From an uncultured Porphyromonadaceae bacterium (GTDB lineage: Bacteria; Bacteroidota; Bacteroidia; Bacteroidales; Muribaculaceae), in the NCBI GenBank assembly GCA_902489275.1, contig CABTZK010000009.1, positions 1 to 64,000 of the forward strand: a DNA stretch of 64,000 bases, read 5' to 3'. The position numbers and the translations under genes were made by a program. The notes beneath the pieces were generated by a model that had not been told where the DNA came from, did not search any database, and saw only the letters and a list, made by a program, of their open reading frames with translations. The stretch's first letter is position 1. The number at the start of each line of letters is the position of its first letter. Below, piece after piece: positions 17,387-24,876 of the stretch.

Positions 17387-19687
17387 TTAGCTGTTCATGG
17401 TGAGCAGGAGTTCCTGATTGTTCTTGGTGTGCTTCATGCGGTCTTTGATGAACTCCATGGCCTCAAGGGAGTTGCGATCGCTCAAGAAGCGGCGTAGAAT
17501 CCACATGCGGTTGAGTGTCTCAGAGTTGAGCAACAAGTCGTCGCGTCGCGTGCTGGATGCCATAATGTCGACTGCGGGGAAAATGCGCTTGTTGGAGAGC
17601 TTGCGGTCAAGTTGCAGCTCCATGTTTCCAGTGCCTTTGAATTCCTCAAAGATCACTTCGTCCATTTTCGAGCCCGTGTCAATCAAGGCTGTTGCGATGA
17701 TGGTGAGGCTGCCGCCTTGCTCAATGTTGCGCGCGGCGCCAAAGAAGCGTTTCGGGCGTTGAAGGGCATTGGCATCTACGCCACCCGAAAGGATTTTGCC
17801 CGAGGCTGGGGCGTTGGTGTTGTAGGCGCGAGCAAGGCGCGTGATGGAGTCGAGCAGAATCACCACGTCGTGACCGCATTCCACCATGCGTTTGGCTTTA
17901 GCCAGCACGAGTTCTGCGATCTTCACATGGCGGTCGGCGGGCTCGTCAAAGGTGGAAGCAATCACTTCGGCATTCACGCTGCGCGCCATGTCGGTCACTT
18001 CCTCGGGACGCTCGTCAATCAGCAAGATGATCATGTAGGTCTCGGGATGATTTTCCGATATGGCATTGGCAATATCCTTTAGCAGAATTGTTTTTCCCGT
18101 CTTGGGCTGGGCCACAATCAGGCCGCGTTGGCCTTTGCCGATGGGGGCGAACATATCGACAATGCGCGTCGAGATATTGGAATGCGACTGGCTTTCAAGA
18201 TTGAATTTCTCGTTGGGGAACAATGGAACAAGATGCTCAAACGGGACTCGATCGCGCACATATTCTGGCGTGCGGCCATTAATGGAGTCAATGCTGCACA
18301 GTGGGAAGTATTTCTCGCCTTCCTTGGGCGGGCGTATCTTGCCTTTTACGACATCACCGGTTTTCAAGCCGTTGTTCTTGATTTGTGCTTGCGACACATA
18401 GATGTCGTCGGGCGAAGTCAGGTAGTTGTAGTCGCTGGAACGCAAGAAGCCATATCCGTCGGGCATGATCTCAAGAAGCCCGTAACCCTCCAGAATGCCC
18501 TCAAAGTTATAGGGGCACTCGCCAAATGGATTCTCTTCGATGGCTGGTTGAGGTTGTTGCCTGTTTTTCCCCTTGTTCTTTTTGCTTTGCGCTGGTTGCG
18601 TTTTCTCAACAAAAGGCTCCTGGATGATGATGGGTGCTTTGGCGGCCTCTTCGGCTGCGCGCTTGCGAGCCTCGGCTGCACGACGCTCGTCTTCCTCTTT
18701 TTCTTCTTGGGTGCGTGGCTTGAAAGTGCGTTTGCTGCTGTTTCCGCCAAAAAACGCTCCATAGCCCGCGTTTTGCTCGCCCTGATTGCCTTTTCTCCTT
18801 CTTCTTGGTTGGTTTCTTGTGTCGAAGAAGCTCATGAAGTCATCGTTTCGGTCATAATCAATAGGCTGTTGTTGAGATTCTTGCGCTTGTGCGTAAGCAT
18901 ATTCAGCTTCTGCCGGGTTGTCTTGCGATAGCTCTTCCTCTTCTTGGGGTATCGTGTCTTGCATCTCGTTATGGTCGTCTTGTTGATTTTCTGGAGCAGG
19001 TTCGGTGTTCTCTTGGGTGGGCTTGGGCTCTTGCTTTGCAGTTAAGTCCTTGGCTTCTTGCGGTTGCTCGTCGGGTTGCTCTTGTTTTGCGCTGTCATTG
19101 GGTTGCTCTTGAGCGGGAGCGAGCGGGAGTGCAGGTGCGGCGTTAAAGTTCAGTGCTGGCACTGCGGCGGTCTTCTCCTCGTGTTGCGTGCGGCTACTGC
19201 GGCGGGTGTTTTTGCTTTTCTCTTCCTTTGCAGGTGCCTCTTGAGCAGTGTCGTTGGCAGGCTGTTGGGGGGCGGTAGCGGGTTGCTGTTTGGCAGGTTG
19301 CTGTTTGGCAGGTTGCTGCTGCTGATTAGTAGTGGGCTGAAGAGTAGGGGAGTCCTCGGCCTTTACCTTTCTTGGGCGGCCTGGTCTCCTTTTTGCAGGC
19401 TTTTCGGCCTTGGCTTGCGCCGGGTCTTCTTTTGGGGCATCCTGTGGAGTCTCTTCTTTTGGACTTGTAGTGCCAGTGCTGGCAGCATCCTTTTTAGTGC
19501 GTCCGCGTTTCTTTCTCCCGGCTGCTTGTTGAGGAGCGTTTGCTGCTTCTTGTATGGCTTGTTGGTCAAGGACTTGGAACACGAGATCCTCGCGTTCGGT
19601 AGAGTCTATTTTTTTTAGTCCCATGGATTTCGCAAGAGCCTTCAAGTCGGCCTCTGGCATGGAATTCAATTCAGAGATGTTGTACAT
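17387..19687 (-). CDS. rho: Transcription termination factor Rho with long disordered insertion
   Basis: Rho is the hexameric RNA helicase that ends transcription of untranslated RNA. At 766 aa it is far longer than the E. coli protein (419 aa). Residues 1-48 are the N-terminal Rho domain. Residues about 49-390 are low-complexity and rich in Gln, Pro, Glu, Ala and Lys, with a PAKQQ tandem at 126-136 and an AT-hook-like core RRPGRPRK (100-107). The conserved part follows: RNA-binding domain (about 395-475), Walker A QPKTGKT (527-533), Walker B VVILLDS (608-614) and the arginine-finger region near 720. Large insertions are usual in Bacteroidetes Rho; in Bacteroides thetaiotaomicron such a region drives condensate formation. 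First gene of rho-ruvX-def. Confidence 0.96.
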   Translation of the reverse strand: MYNISELNSMPEADLKALAKSMGLKKIDSTEREDLVFQVLDQQAIQEAANAPQQAAGRKKRGRTKKDAASTGTTSPKEETPQDAPKEDPAQAKAEKPAKRRPGRPRKVKAEDSPTLQPTTNQQQQPAKQQPAKQQPATAPQQPANDTAQEAPAKEEKSKNTRRSSRTQHEEKTAAVPALNFNAAPALPLAPAQEQPNDSAKQEQPDEQPQEAKDLTAKQEPKPTQENTEPAPENQQDDHNEMQDTIPQEEEELSQDNPAEAEYAYAQAQESQQQPIDYDRNDDFMSFFDTRNQPRRRRKGNQGEQNAGYGAFFGGNSSKRTFKPRTQEEKEEDERRAAEARKRAAEEAAKAPIIIQEPFVEKTQPAQSKKNKGKNRQQPQPAIEENPFGECPYNFEGILEGYGLLEIMPDGYGFLRSSDYNYLTSPDDIYVSQAQIKNNGLKTGDVVKGKIRPPKEGEKYFPLCSIDSINGRTPEYVRDRVPFEHLVPLFPNEKFNLESQSHSNISTRIVDMFAPIGKGQRGLIVAQPKTGKTILLKDIANAISENHPETYMIILLIDERPEEVTDMARSVNAEVIASTFDEPADRHVKIAELVLAKAKRMVECGHDVVILLDSITRLARAYNTNAPASGKILSGGVDANALQRPKRFFGAARNIEQGGSLTIIATALIDTGSKMDEVIFEEFKGTGNMELQLDRKLSNKRIFPAVDIMASSTRRDDLLLNSETLNRMWILRRFLSDRNSLEAMEFIKDRMKHTKNNQELLLTMNS

Positions 19688-19866
19688 AAAATTGTGTTTT
19701 GTGAAAAAGATCTATTAGGGTTATGAAACTCTCTCCCTACCATAATAGATGCGTATTTTTTCTTAAAAGTGTTTTTTGAAAATCTTGGGGAAACTATCTT
19801 CTTCAAAGGAGGCTCGTAAAGAGTTTCGGCTGCCTTGAATGGAATAGCTGTTCTTGAATTACGCTG

Positions 19867-19897
19867 CAAAAATACAAAGAAAATTTTAATCTCACAA
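19867..19897 (-). promoter_or_regulatory. Promoter of rho with a leader of about 175 nt
   Basis: On the minus strand the -33 box TTG (19897-19895) and the -7 box TATTTTTG (19874-19867) are 20 nt apart. Transcription from near 19862 would leave about 175 untranslated nt before the rho ATG at 19687. In E. coli, rho is autoregulated through its leader, so this leader is a candidate control region (inference). Confidence 0.7.
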
Positions 19898-19904
19898 GAA
19901 AAAA

Positions 19905-20537
19905 TCACTTTTTGTGCCAAGATGCGCAAAATGGGGCGACTGCACAATTCAAGCAATCAGGGCGTTGGGCCTTGCACGTGTATCGGCCGTGGAGCAGTAT
20001 CCAGTGGTGCGCCTTGCTTTGCTCTTCGGGCTTGATGTGTCGGCTCAATTTTTTCTCAACTTCCATCGGGGTTTTCCCTTTGGCTAAGCCAATGCGGTTG
20101 GCAACACGGAAGACGTGCGTGTCGACTGCAATAGCATTTTTGTGGAAGGCCTGTGCCAGGACCACATTGGCGGTTTTTCGCCCCACCCCAGGCAGGCTCA
20201 TGAGCGCTTCCCTGCCGTCTGGCACATCGCCCTTAAACTGGCCGACAAGCATCTTTGCCATCTCCACCAAGTGTTTTGCCTTGCTGTTGGGGTACGACAC
20301 GCTTTTGATGAGCGTGAACACGTCGTCGACCGAGGCCTCTGCCAGCTCGTGAGGGCTGGGAAACGCTTTGAAAAAAGCAGGAGTCACCATGTTGATGCGC
20401 TTGTCGGTGCACTGTGCCGATAGCATGACTGCGATGAGCAGTTGAAAAGGTGAGTTGTAGTGCAGCTCTGTTTCGGGATTGGGCATCTGCCTGCGCCATA
20501 TCGACAGACAGCCTTCATATCTTTCTTTGATTGTCAT
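19905..20537 (-). CDS. nth: Endonuclease III (DNA glycosylase/AP lyase)
   Basis: Nth removes oxidised pyrimidines from DNA and nicks the resulting abasic site. From the ATG at 20537 the protein is 210 aa, the normal size; longer in-frame starts reach into the intergenic hairpins and are rejected. The helix-hairpin-helix motif LPGVGRKTA contains the catalytic Lys121, the catalytic Asp139 is in VDTHVFR, and the 4Fe-4S loop is Cys188-X6-Cys195-X2-Cys198-X5-Cys204 at the C-terminus. The stop lies only a few bases from the -33 box of rho. Confidence 0.96.
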   Translation of the reverse strand: MTIKERYEGCLSIWRRQMPNPETELHYNSPFQLLIAVMLSAQCTDKRINMVTPAFFKAFPSPHELAEASVDDVFTLIKSVSYPNSKAKHLVEMAKMLVGQFKGDVPDGREALMSLPGVGRKTANVVLAQAFHKNAIAVDTHVFRVANRIGLAKGKTPMEVEKKLSRHIKPEEQSKAHHWILLHGRYTCKAQRPDCLNCAVAPFCASWHKK

Positions 20538-20600
20538 CGTTTGAATAGTGTCAATGAGAAGTCGTTCTGTATGCTGTGTGAGCAGTCTTTTTCTCGAAAA

Positions 20601-20645
20601 AGAAATGGCGCATTCCCGCACGCAATACGGAGATACGCCATTTCT
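20601..20645 (-). terminator. Hairpin with U-tract after pheS (probable terminator)
   Basis: A perfect 10-bp stem, AGAAATGGCG (20601-20610) with CGCCATTTCT (20636-20645), encloses a 25-nt loop. On the minus strand the stem is followed by TTTTC, so it can end pheS transcription upstream of nth. Confidence 0.55.
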
Positions 20646-20680
20646 AAATAATATGAGAACAAATGAGGTTCCTTTTTTAG

Positions 20681-20735
20681 CAAGTGAGCTGGTGGGCAGC
20701 TCTGGCACTGCCAGAGCTTGCCGTTGAGCCACTTG
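20681..20735 (-). repeat. Long interrupted hairpin right after pheS
   Basis: Nested complementary segments: CAAGTG (20681-20686) with CACTTG (20730-20735), and GCTCTGG (20699-20705) with CCAGAGC (20711-20717), plus GGCA/TGCC between them. It starts 10 nt after the pheS stop on the minus strand. No T-run follows on that strand, so it is not a classical terminator; it may protect the pheS mRNA 3' end. Confidence 0.55.
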
Positions 20736-20744
20736 TTGCTGCCT

Positions 20745-21782
20745 TTAATGGGCCGCTTTAAACTCATCGAGGAAGCGGATGTCGTTTTCGCTAAACAGAC
20801 GCAAGTCTTTCACCATGTATTTGAGGTTGGTGATGCGCTCGATACCCATGCCAAAGGCATATCCGCTGTACACGTTGCTGTCGATACCGCTGGCCTCAAG
20901 CACATTGGGGTCTACCATGCCGCACCCCAAGATTTCAACCCATCCCGTGTGCTTGCAGAAACTGCAACCCTCGCCCCTGCAAAGCATGCAGGAAACGTCC
21001 ATTTCGGCGCTTGGCTCGGTAAATGGGAAATAACTGGGGCGAAGACGAATTTTCGTGTCTTTTCCAAAGAGTTCCTGCGCAAAATAGAGAAGAACCTGCT
21101 TGAGGTCGGCAAATGTTACATGCTGGTCAATATAAAGGCCTTCGATTTGGTGAAAGAAGCAGTGGGCGCGGGCAGTAATCGCCTCGTTGCGATAAACCCG
21201 TCCTGGGCAAATGATGCGGATGGGCGGTTTCTCACGCTCCATGGCGCGCACTTGCACCGAGCTCGTGTGGGAGCGCAAGACAATGTTGCGCTGCACGTTG
21301 CTGGCATCCTGGTTGATGAAGAACGTGTCCTGCATGTCGCGGGCGGGGTGGTCGGCTGCGAAATTGAGCGCGCTGAACACGTGCCAGTCGTCCTCAATCT
21401 CGGGACCGTCGGCCAAGGTGAAGCCGATGCGTGAGAAAATATCGATAATTTCCTTGCGCACAAGCGAGATTGGGTGGCGTGTGCCTATTTCGCTTGGTGT
21501 CGAGGGGCGAGTGATGTCAATCTTGTGCGTTTCCTTTTCTTGCGTCTTGAAACTTTCGCGCAACGCATTGATCTTGTCGGTGGCCAAATTCTTGAGCTCG
21601 TTGAGCTTTTGCCCCAACTCGCGCTTTTGTTCTGGCGGAACGGTGCGGAAGTCGTTAAACAAAGCTGTGATTTCACCCTTTTTGCTCAAAAATTTAATGC
21701 GTAACGCCTCCAGCGACTCTTCATTGGCTGCTTTCAATGTTTCAATTTGCCCTTTCAGGGCCTCAATCTTTTCAATTAACAT
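20745..21782 (-). CDS. pheS: Phenylalanine--tRNA ligase alpha subunit
   Basis: PheS is the catalytic subunit of the heterotetrameric PheRS. The ATG at 21782 gives 345 aa, the normal length, beginning with the coiled-coil tRNA-binding arm (residues about 1-85). The class II motifs follow: HPISLVRKEI/IFSRIGF, motif 2 RVYRNEAITARAHCFFHQIEGL and motif 3 GMGIERITNLKY near the end. A cysteine-rich loop CMLCRGEGCSFCKHTGW (near 270-285) is typical of some PheS proteins. pheT is not adjacent, so the two subunits are encoded apart in this genome. Confidence 0.97.
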   Translation of the reverse strand: MLIEKIEALKGQIETLKAANEESLEALRIKFLSKKGEITALFNDFRTVPPEQKRELGQKLNELKNLATDKINALRESFKTQEKETHKIDITRPSTPSEIGTRHPISLVRKEIIDIFSRIGFTLADGPEIEDDWHVFSALNFAADHPARDMQDTFFINQDASNVQRNIVLRSHTSSVQVRAMEREKPPIRIICPGRVYRNEAITARAHCFFHQIEGLYIDQHVTFADLKQVLLYFAQELFGKDTKIRLRPSYFPFTEPSAEMDVSCMLCRGEGCSFCKHTGWVEILGCGMVDPNVLEASGIDSNVYSGYAFGMGIERITNLKYMVKDLRLFSENDIRFLDEFKAAH

Positions 21783-21814
21783 AGTTAAATTTCTTTGCTT
21801 AGCAAAACGTGCCG

Positions 21815-21822
21815 CAAATTTA
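21815..21822 (-). promoter_or_regulatory. -7 box of the pheS promoter
   Basis: TAAATTTG on the minus strand, 32 nt before the pheS ATG. No clear -33 box. Confidence 0.55.
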
Positions 21823-22104
21823 TAAAAAATACCGCTATTCAGGAAAACTTTCTCAAGTTTTTCCACGGCAACCGCAGCAAAAACCACGAAATTCCAGGGT
21901 AATGCGAATGGATTGGGCGAATTTTGCACTTGCTTGTTGCACTCTCAGTGATTTTGCTGTAAAATTAAAAATTAATTGTTAAAATATCTTTATGAAGATG
22001 TAGGGTTTTGAAAAACAAAGGCTTGTAAAAGCGAGCTGGCGTGAGATGAGAGTGTAATGGAACGTTTTAGTGTTCTTTTTTACTAAAATTTAGATATTAT
22101 TTTG

Positions 22105-22112
22105 TACATTTG
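22105..22112 (+). promoter_or_regulatory. -7 box of the serine palmitoyltransferase promoter
   Basis: TACATTTG, 74 nt before the ATG. The expected -33 position falls in the inverted repeat at 22065-22088 and lacks a clean TTTG. Confidence 0.6.
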
Positions 22113-22186
22113 CAGCCAATATTGTGCATGGCTGCGTGCAGATGTGCAGATAGTTTATAAAAACAAAAATAAGTTAAGCATAAACG

Positions 22187-23374
22187 ATGAAGTTATTACA
22201 GGCGAAATTAGCAAAATATGATGAGCCGCAAAAAGCGAAAGCTATGGGCATCTATCCTTATTTTAGGGCAATCGCAAGTGAGCAGGACACCGAGGTGCTG
22301 ATCAATGGCAAGAAGGTGTTGATGTTCGGCTCTAATTGTTATTCCGGCTTGGTAAACGACAAGCGAGTGCATCAAGCAGCCATTGAGGCCATTCGCAAGT
22401 ATGGAACGGGCTGCGCGGGCTCGCCATTTCTCAATGGCACGTTAGACATTCATAAAAAGCTGGAGAAGCGCCTTGCAGAGTATGAGGGAAAAGAAGACGC
22501 AATGATTTATTCCACGGGCTTCGGGGTGAACCTCGGTGTCGTTTCCACGCTCACTGGAAGAGAAGACTACATCTTGTGGGATGAGCAAGACCACGCCTCA
22601 ATCATCGAGGGCCGCCGTCTGTCATTCTCCAACTCTCTCAAGTACAAGCACAACGACATGGCGTCGCTGGAGAAACAACTCCAGAAATGCGAGCCCGATC
22701 GCGTGAAGCTCATCGTCACCGATAGCGTGTTCTCCATGGAAGGCGATGTGTGCAAGCTGCCCGACATCGTTGACCTGGCTCACAAGTATAATGCCAGCAT
22801 CATGGTCGACGAGGCACATGGTATTGGCGTGTTTGGAAAGGGTGGACGCGGCGTTTGCGACCACTTTGGGTTGACCGATGAGGTGGACCTGGTGATGGGA
22901 ACCTTTAGCAAGTCATTCGCCTCGTTAGGAGGCTTTATCGCTACCGACAAGGTGATTACTAATTTCTTGCGACACCACTCGCGTAGCTATATCTTCACAG
23001 CAAGCATCACCCCGGCCTCGACCGCCGCCGTGGATGCCGCGCTCGACATCATGCTCAACGAGCCAGAGCGCCAAGAGCACCTGTGGAAAATCACCAACTA
23101 CGCCTTGAGGGGATTCCGGGAGATGGGGTGCGAGATAGGCCACACCGAGACACCGATTATTCCTCTGTTTATTCGTGACAACAACAAGACGTTTGCCGTC
23201 ACGCGCGATTTGCTCAATGAGGGGATTTTTGTCAATCCGGTGGTGTCGCCAGCCGTTGCTCCCAACGACACGCTCATCCGCTTCAGCCTCATGGCAACGC
23301 ACACCAAGAGCCAGGTGACCTGTGCCTTAGAGAAGATTCAGAAGGTGTTCCGCAGCTACGGCATTGTTGATTAG
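22187..23374 (+). CDS. spt: Serine palmitoyltransferase (sphingolipid synthesis)
   Basis: A 395-aa PLP-dependent alpha-oxoamine synthase. It joins L-serine to a fatty acyl-CoA to give 3-ketosphinganine, the first step of sphingolipid synthesis in Bacteroidales. The whole sequence follows the Bacteroides enzyme pattern (YPYFR near 24, GTGCAGSPFLNGT near 74, VDEAHGIGVFGKGGRG near 205). The PLP lysine is Lys242 in GTFSKSF. Other family members (KBL, BioF) are close relatives, but the Bacteroidales start and the lack of bio or tdh neighbours favour SPT. It is a single-gene unit with its own promoter and a strong terminator. Confidence 0.88.
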   Translation: MKLLQAKLAKYDEPQKAKAMGIYPYFRAIASEQDTEVLINGKKVLMFGSNCYSGLVNDKRVHQAAIEAIRKYGTGCAGSPFLNGTLDIHKKLEKRLAEYEGKEDAMIYSTGFGVNLGVVSTLTGREDYILWDEQDHASIIEGRRLSFSNSLKYKHNDMASLEKQLQKCEPDRVKLIVTDSVFSMEGDVCKLPDIVDLAHKYNASIMVDEAHGIGVFGKGGRGVCDHFGLTDEVDLVMGTFSKSFASLGGFIATDKVITNFLRHHSRSYIFTASITPASTAAVDAALDIMLNEPERQEHLWKITNYALRGFREMGCEIGHTETPIIPLFIRDNNKTFAVTRDLLNEGIFVNPVVSPAVAPNDTLIRFSLMATHTKSQVTCALEKIQKVFRSYGIVD

Positions 23375-23400
23375 CGGGCGACCTAACGGCAGAAAAACCT

Positions 23401-23444
23401 CCCCAGCCCCTCTTGTGTGTCAAGTGTGGGGCTGGGGTTTCTTT
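23401..23444 (+). terminator. Terminator of the serine palmitoyltransferase gene
   Basis: A 10-bp GC-rich stem, CCCCAGCCCC (23401-23410) with GGGGCTGGGG (23428-23437), is followed by TTTCTTTT. Confidence 0.92.
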
Positions 23445-23532
23445 TGCGCGCATCCTCGTCTGCATTTCGACCATTGAGCCTGCCACCTCTTAATTTGTGA
23501 GATATTTATTTCTTCAGATAGCCAAAATATTG

Positions 23533-23540
23533 TAACTTTG
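23533..23540 (+). promoter_or_regulatory. -7 box of the RNase H gene promoter
   Basis: TAACTTTG, 37 nt before the ATG at 23578. The -33 region is T-rich but not a clean TTTG. Confidence 0.6.
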
Positions 23541-23577
23541 CGAGGATTAGAAACTTTTTTAAGCAAAATAACCCTAT

Positions 23578-24228
23578 ATGTCAAAGCAAAAATGGTATGT
23601 CGTGTGGGTAGGCACAGAGCCTGGGATTTGCGAGACTTGGACTGAGTGCCAGTTGCGTGTCAAGGGCTATCCAGGAGCGCGCTACAAGTCATTTCGCACG
23701 CGAGAGGAGGCCATCGAGGCCTACCGCAACGGCACAGGGGGGGATGATCGCGCGATAATCCGCGCTATTTCTCACGCGCCCACTACGGCAATGAACTATG
23801 CCGCTATCCCCGAGATATACCCTGGCAGCATTGCTGTGGATGGCGCAAGCAGTGGAAATCCCGGGCGCATGGAATATCGTGGGGTTGACATTTTCTCGGG
23901 TGCTGAATTGTTTCACCAAGGCCCGTTTGAGGATGCAACCAACAACATTGGCGAGTTCCTGGCCATTGTGCATGCAATAGCGTGGCTCAACAATCAAGGC
24001 AAGACGACAACTGCTGTCTACAGCGACAGTCGCAACGCGATCAAGTGGGTGCGCGACAAAAAGTGCAACACCAAGCTGATGCCCACCAGCCGTAACGGAA
24101 AGGTCTTTGAAATTATCGCCAGGGCCGAGCGTTGGCTGCAAACTCATGACTACCAGAATTTCGTCATTAAGTGGCAAACTGACAAATGGGGTGAGATTCC
24201 TGCCGATTTTGGCCGTAAAAACAGGTAA
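23578..24228 (+). CDS. rnhA: Ribonuclease H with N-terminal viroplasmin domain
   Basis: A 216-aa RNase H1-type enzyme that cuts the RNA strand of RNA-DNA hybrids. Residues about 1-50 form a caulimovirus-viroplasmin/hybrid-binding domain (KWYVVWVG, GYPGARYKSF, TREEAIEAY), as in eukaryotic RNase H1. The catalytic domain has Asp in VDGASSGNPG, Glu in NNIGEFLAI, Asp in YSDSRNAI and a last acidic residue in the C-terminal DKWGEIPADFGRK. It starts a rightward group that includes an orphan gene and a glycosyltransferase, about 110 nt apart from the next gene. Confidence 0.92.
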   Translation: MSKQKWYVVWVGTEPGICETWTECQLRVKGYPGARYKSFRTREEAIEAYRNGTGGDDRAIIRAISHAPTTAMNYAAIPEIYPGSIAVDGASSGNPGRMEYRGVDIFSGAELFHQGPFEDATNNIGEFLAIVHAIAWLNNQGKTTTAVYSDSRNAIKWVRDKKCNTKLMPTSRNGKVFEIIARAERWLQTHDYQNFVIKWQTDKWGEIPADFGRKNR

Positions 24229-24337
24229 GGCACATTTTTTGCTTGATTATGGAACACCAAATGGCGTGAAAGACTCCAATTCTCGCTCTCATGCACGTCC
24301 ACGAGGTGGAAAAAACGCTGCTTAGATAACGATAAAC

Positions 24338-24856
24338 ATGAAATATCGAAGTGAAGACGATAAATACTACGGTGTGGCTGGAATGGCGATAGGGCTGTCA
24401 ATCTTTGACGCGACCGAGCTGTTCACGGGTATTGACCTTGATGCCGATGGCTTCGACTGCATCCGCTTTGCCCCCGAGTTCTATTTCGCCGGCAATCCTC
24501 GCGTGAGCGCCAAGGAGGCCTGGCAAGAGATGTACACCCACTATCAAATCTCGATGGGGCTGGTGATTGCCAACACAATGTGCCGCAAGATGGTGCTTGA
24601 CCGTGGCGTGGTCGACCGCAAGTTGAGAAGCATGCTGCTCAATGCCATTTGCGACGAGGGCAAGGAACTATGCCAGCTCGAGAAAGACGAGGTGAAGCCC
24701 ATTTTCGACAGGTATTTCTCCCACTTGATGCGCGTGTTCTCCAATGCCGGCATTTGCAAAGCCATCACCGAAATGGTGGAGCTGTTGAAGGCACAGCGCA
24801 CTTTTACACGCGCCGAAATCACCGATATGCTTCAAGCGCTCTCCATTGTTGAATAA
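24338..24856 (+). CDS. Conserved hypothetical protein (172 aa)
   Basis: I do not recognise a named family. The protein is soluble, without a signal peptide or membrane helix. The N-terminal third has a motif YYGVAGMAIGLSIFDATE and an acidic stretch; the C-terminal half is mostly helical (RKLRSMLLNAICDEGKELC, ITEMVELLKAQRTF). Codon use resembles the neighbours and the frame is clean, so it is a real gene. It lies 20 nt before the glycosyltransferase and may be cotranscribed with it. Confidence 0.75.
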   Translation: MKYRSEDDKYYGVAGMAIGLSIFDATELFTGIDLDADGFDCIRFAPEFYFAGNPRVSAKEAWQEMYTHYQISMGLVIANTMCRKMVLDRGVVDRKLRSMLLNAICDEGKELCQLEKDEVKPIFDRYFSHLMRVFSNAGICKAITEMVELLKAQRTFTRAEITDMLQALSIVE

Positions 24857-24876
24857 AAAAACGATTTTGTTGCATC

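Larger units (their letters stand above)
21783..22186. other. Divergent intergenic region pheS / serine palmitoyltransferase
   Basis: About 400 bp without a gene. It holds a -7 box for pheS on the minus strand (21815-21822) and one for the palmitoyltransferase gene on the plus strand (22105-22112). An inverted repeat TTTTAGT (22065-22071) / ACTAAAA (22082-22088) overlaps the expected -33 position of the latter and could be an operator. I see nothing else in it. Confidence 0.6.

Noticed and set aside
18128..18931. 267-codon plus-strand frame inside rho
   Set aside because: Antisense to the low-complexity part of Rho; composition mirrors the Gln/Pro-rich coding strand.
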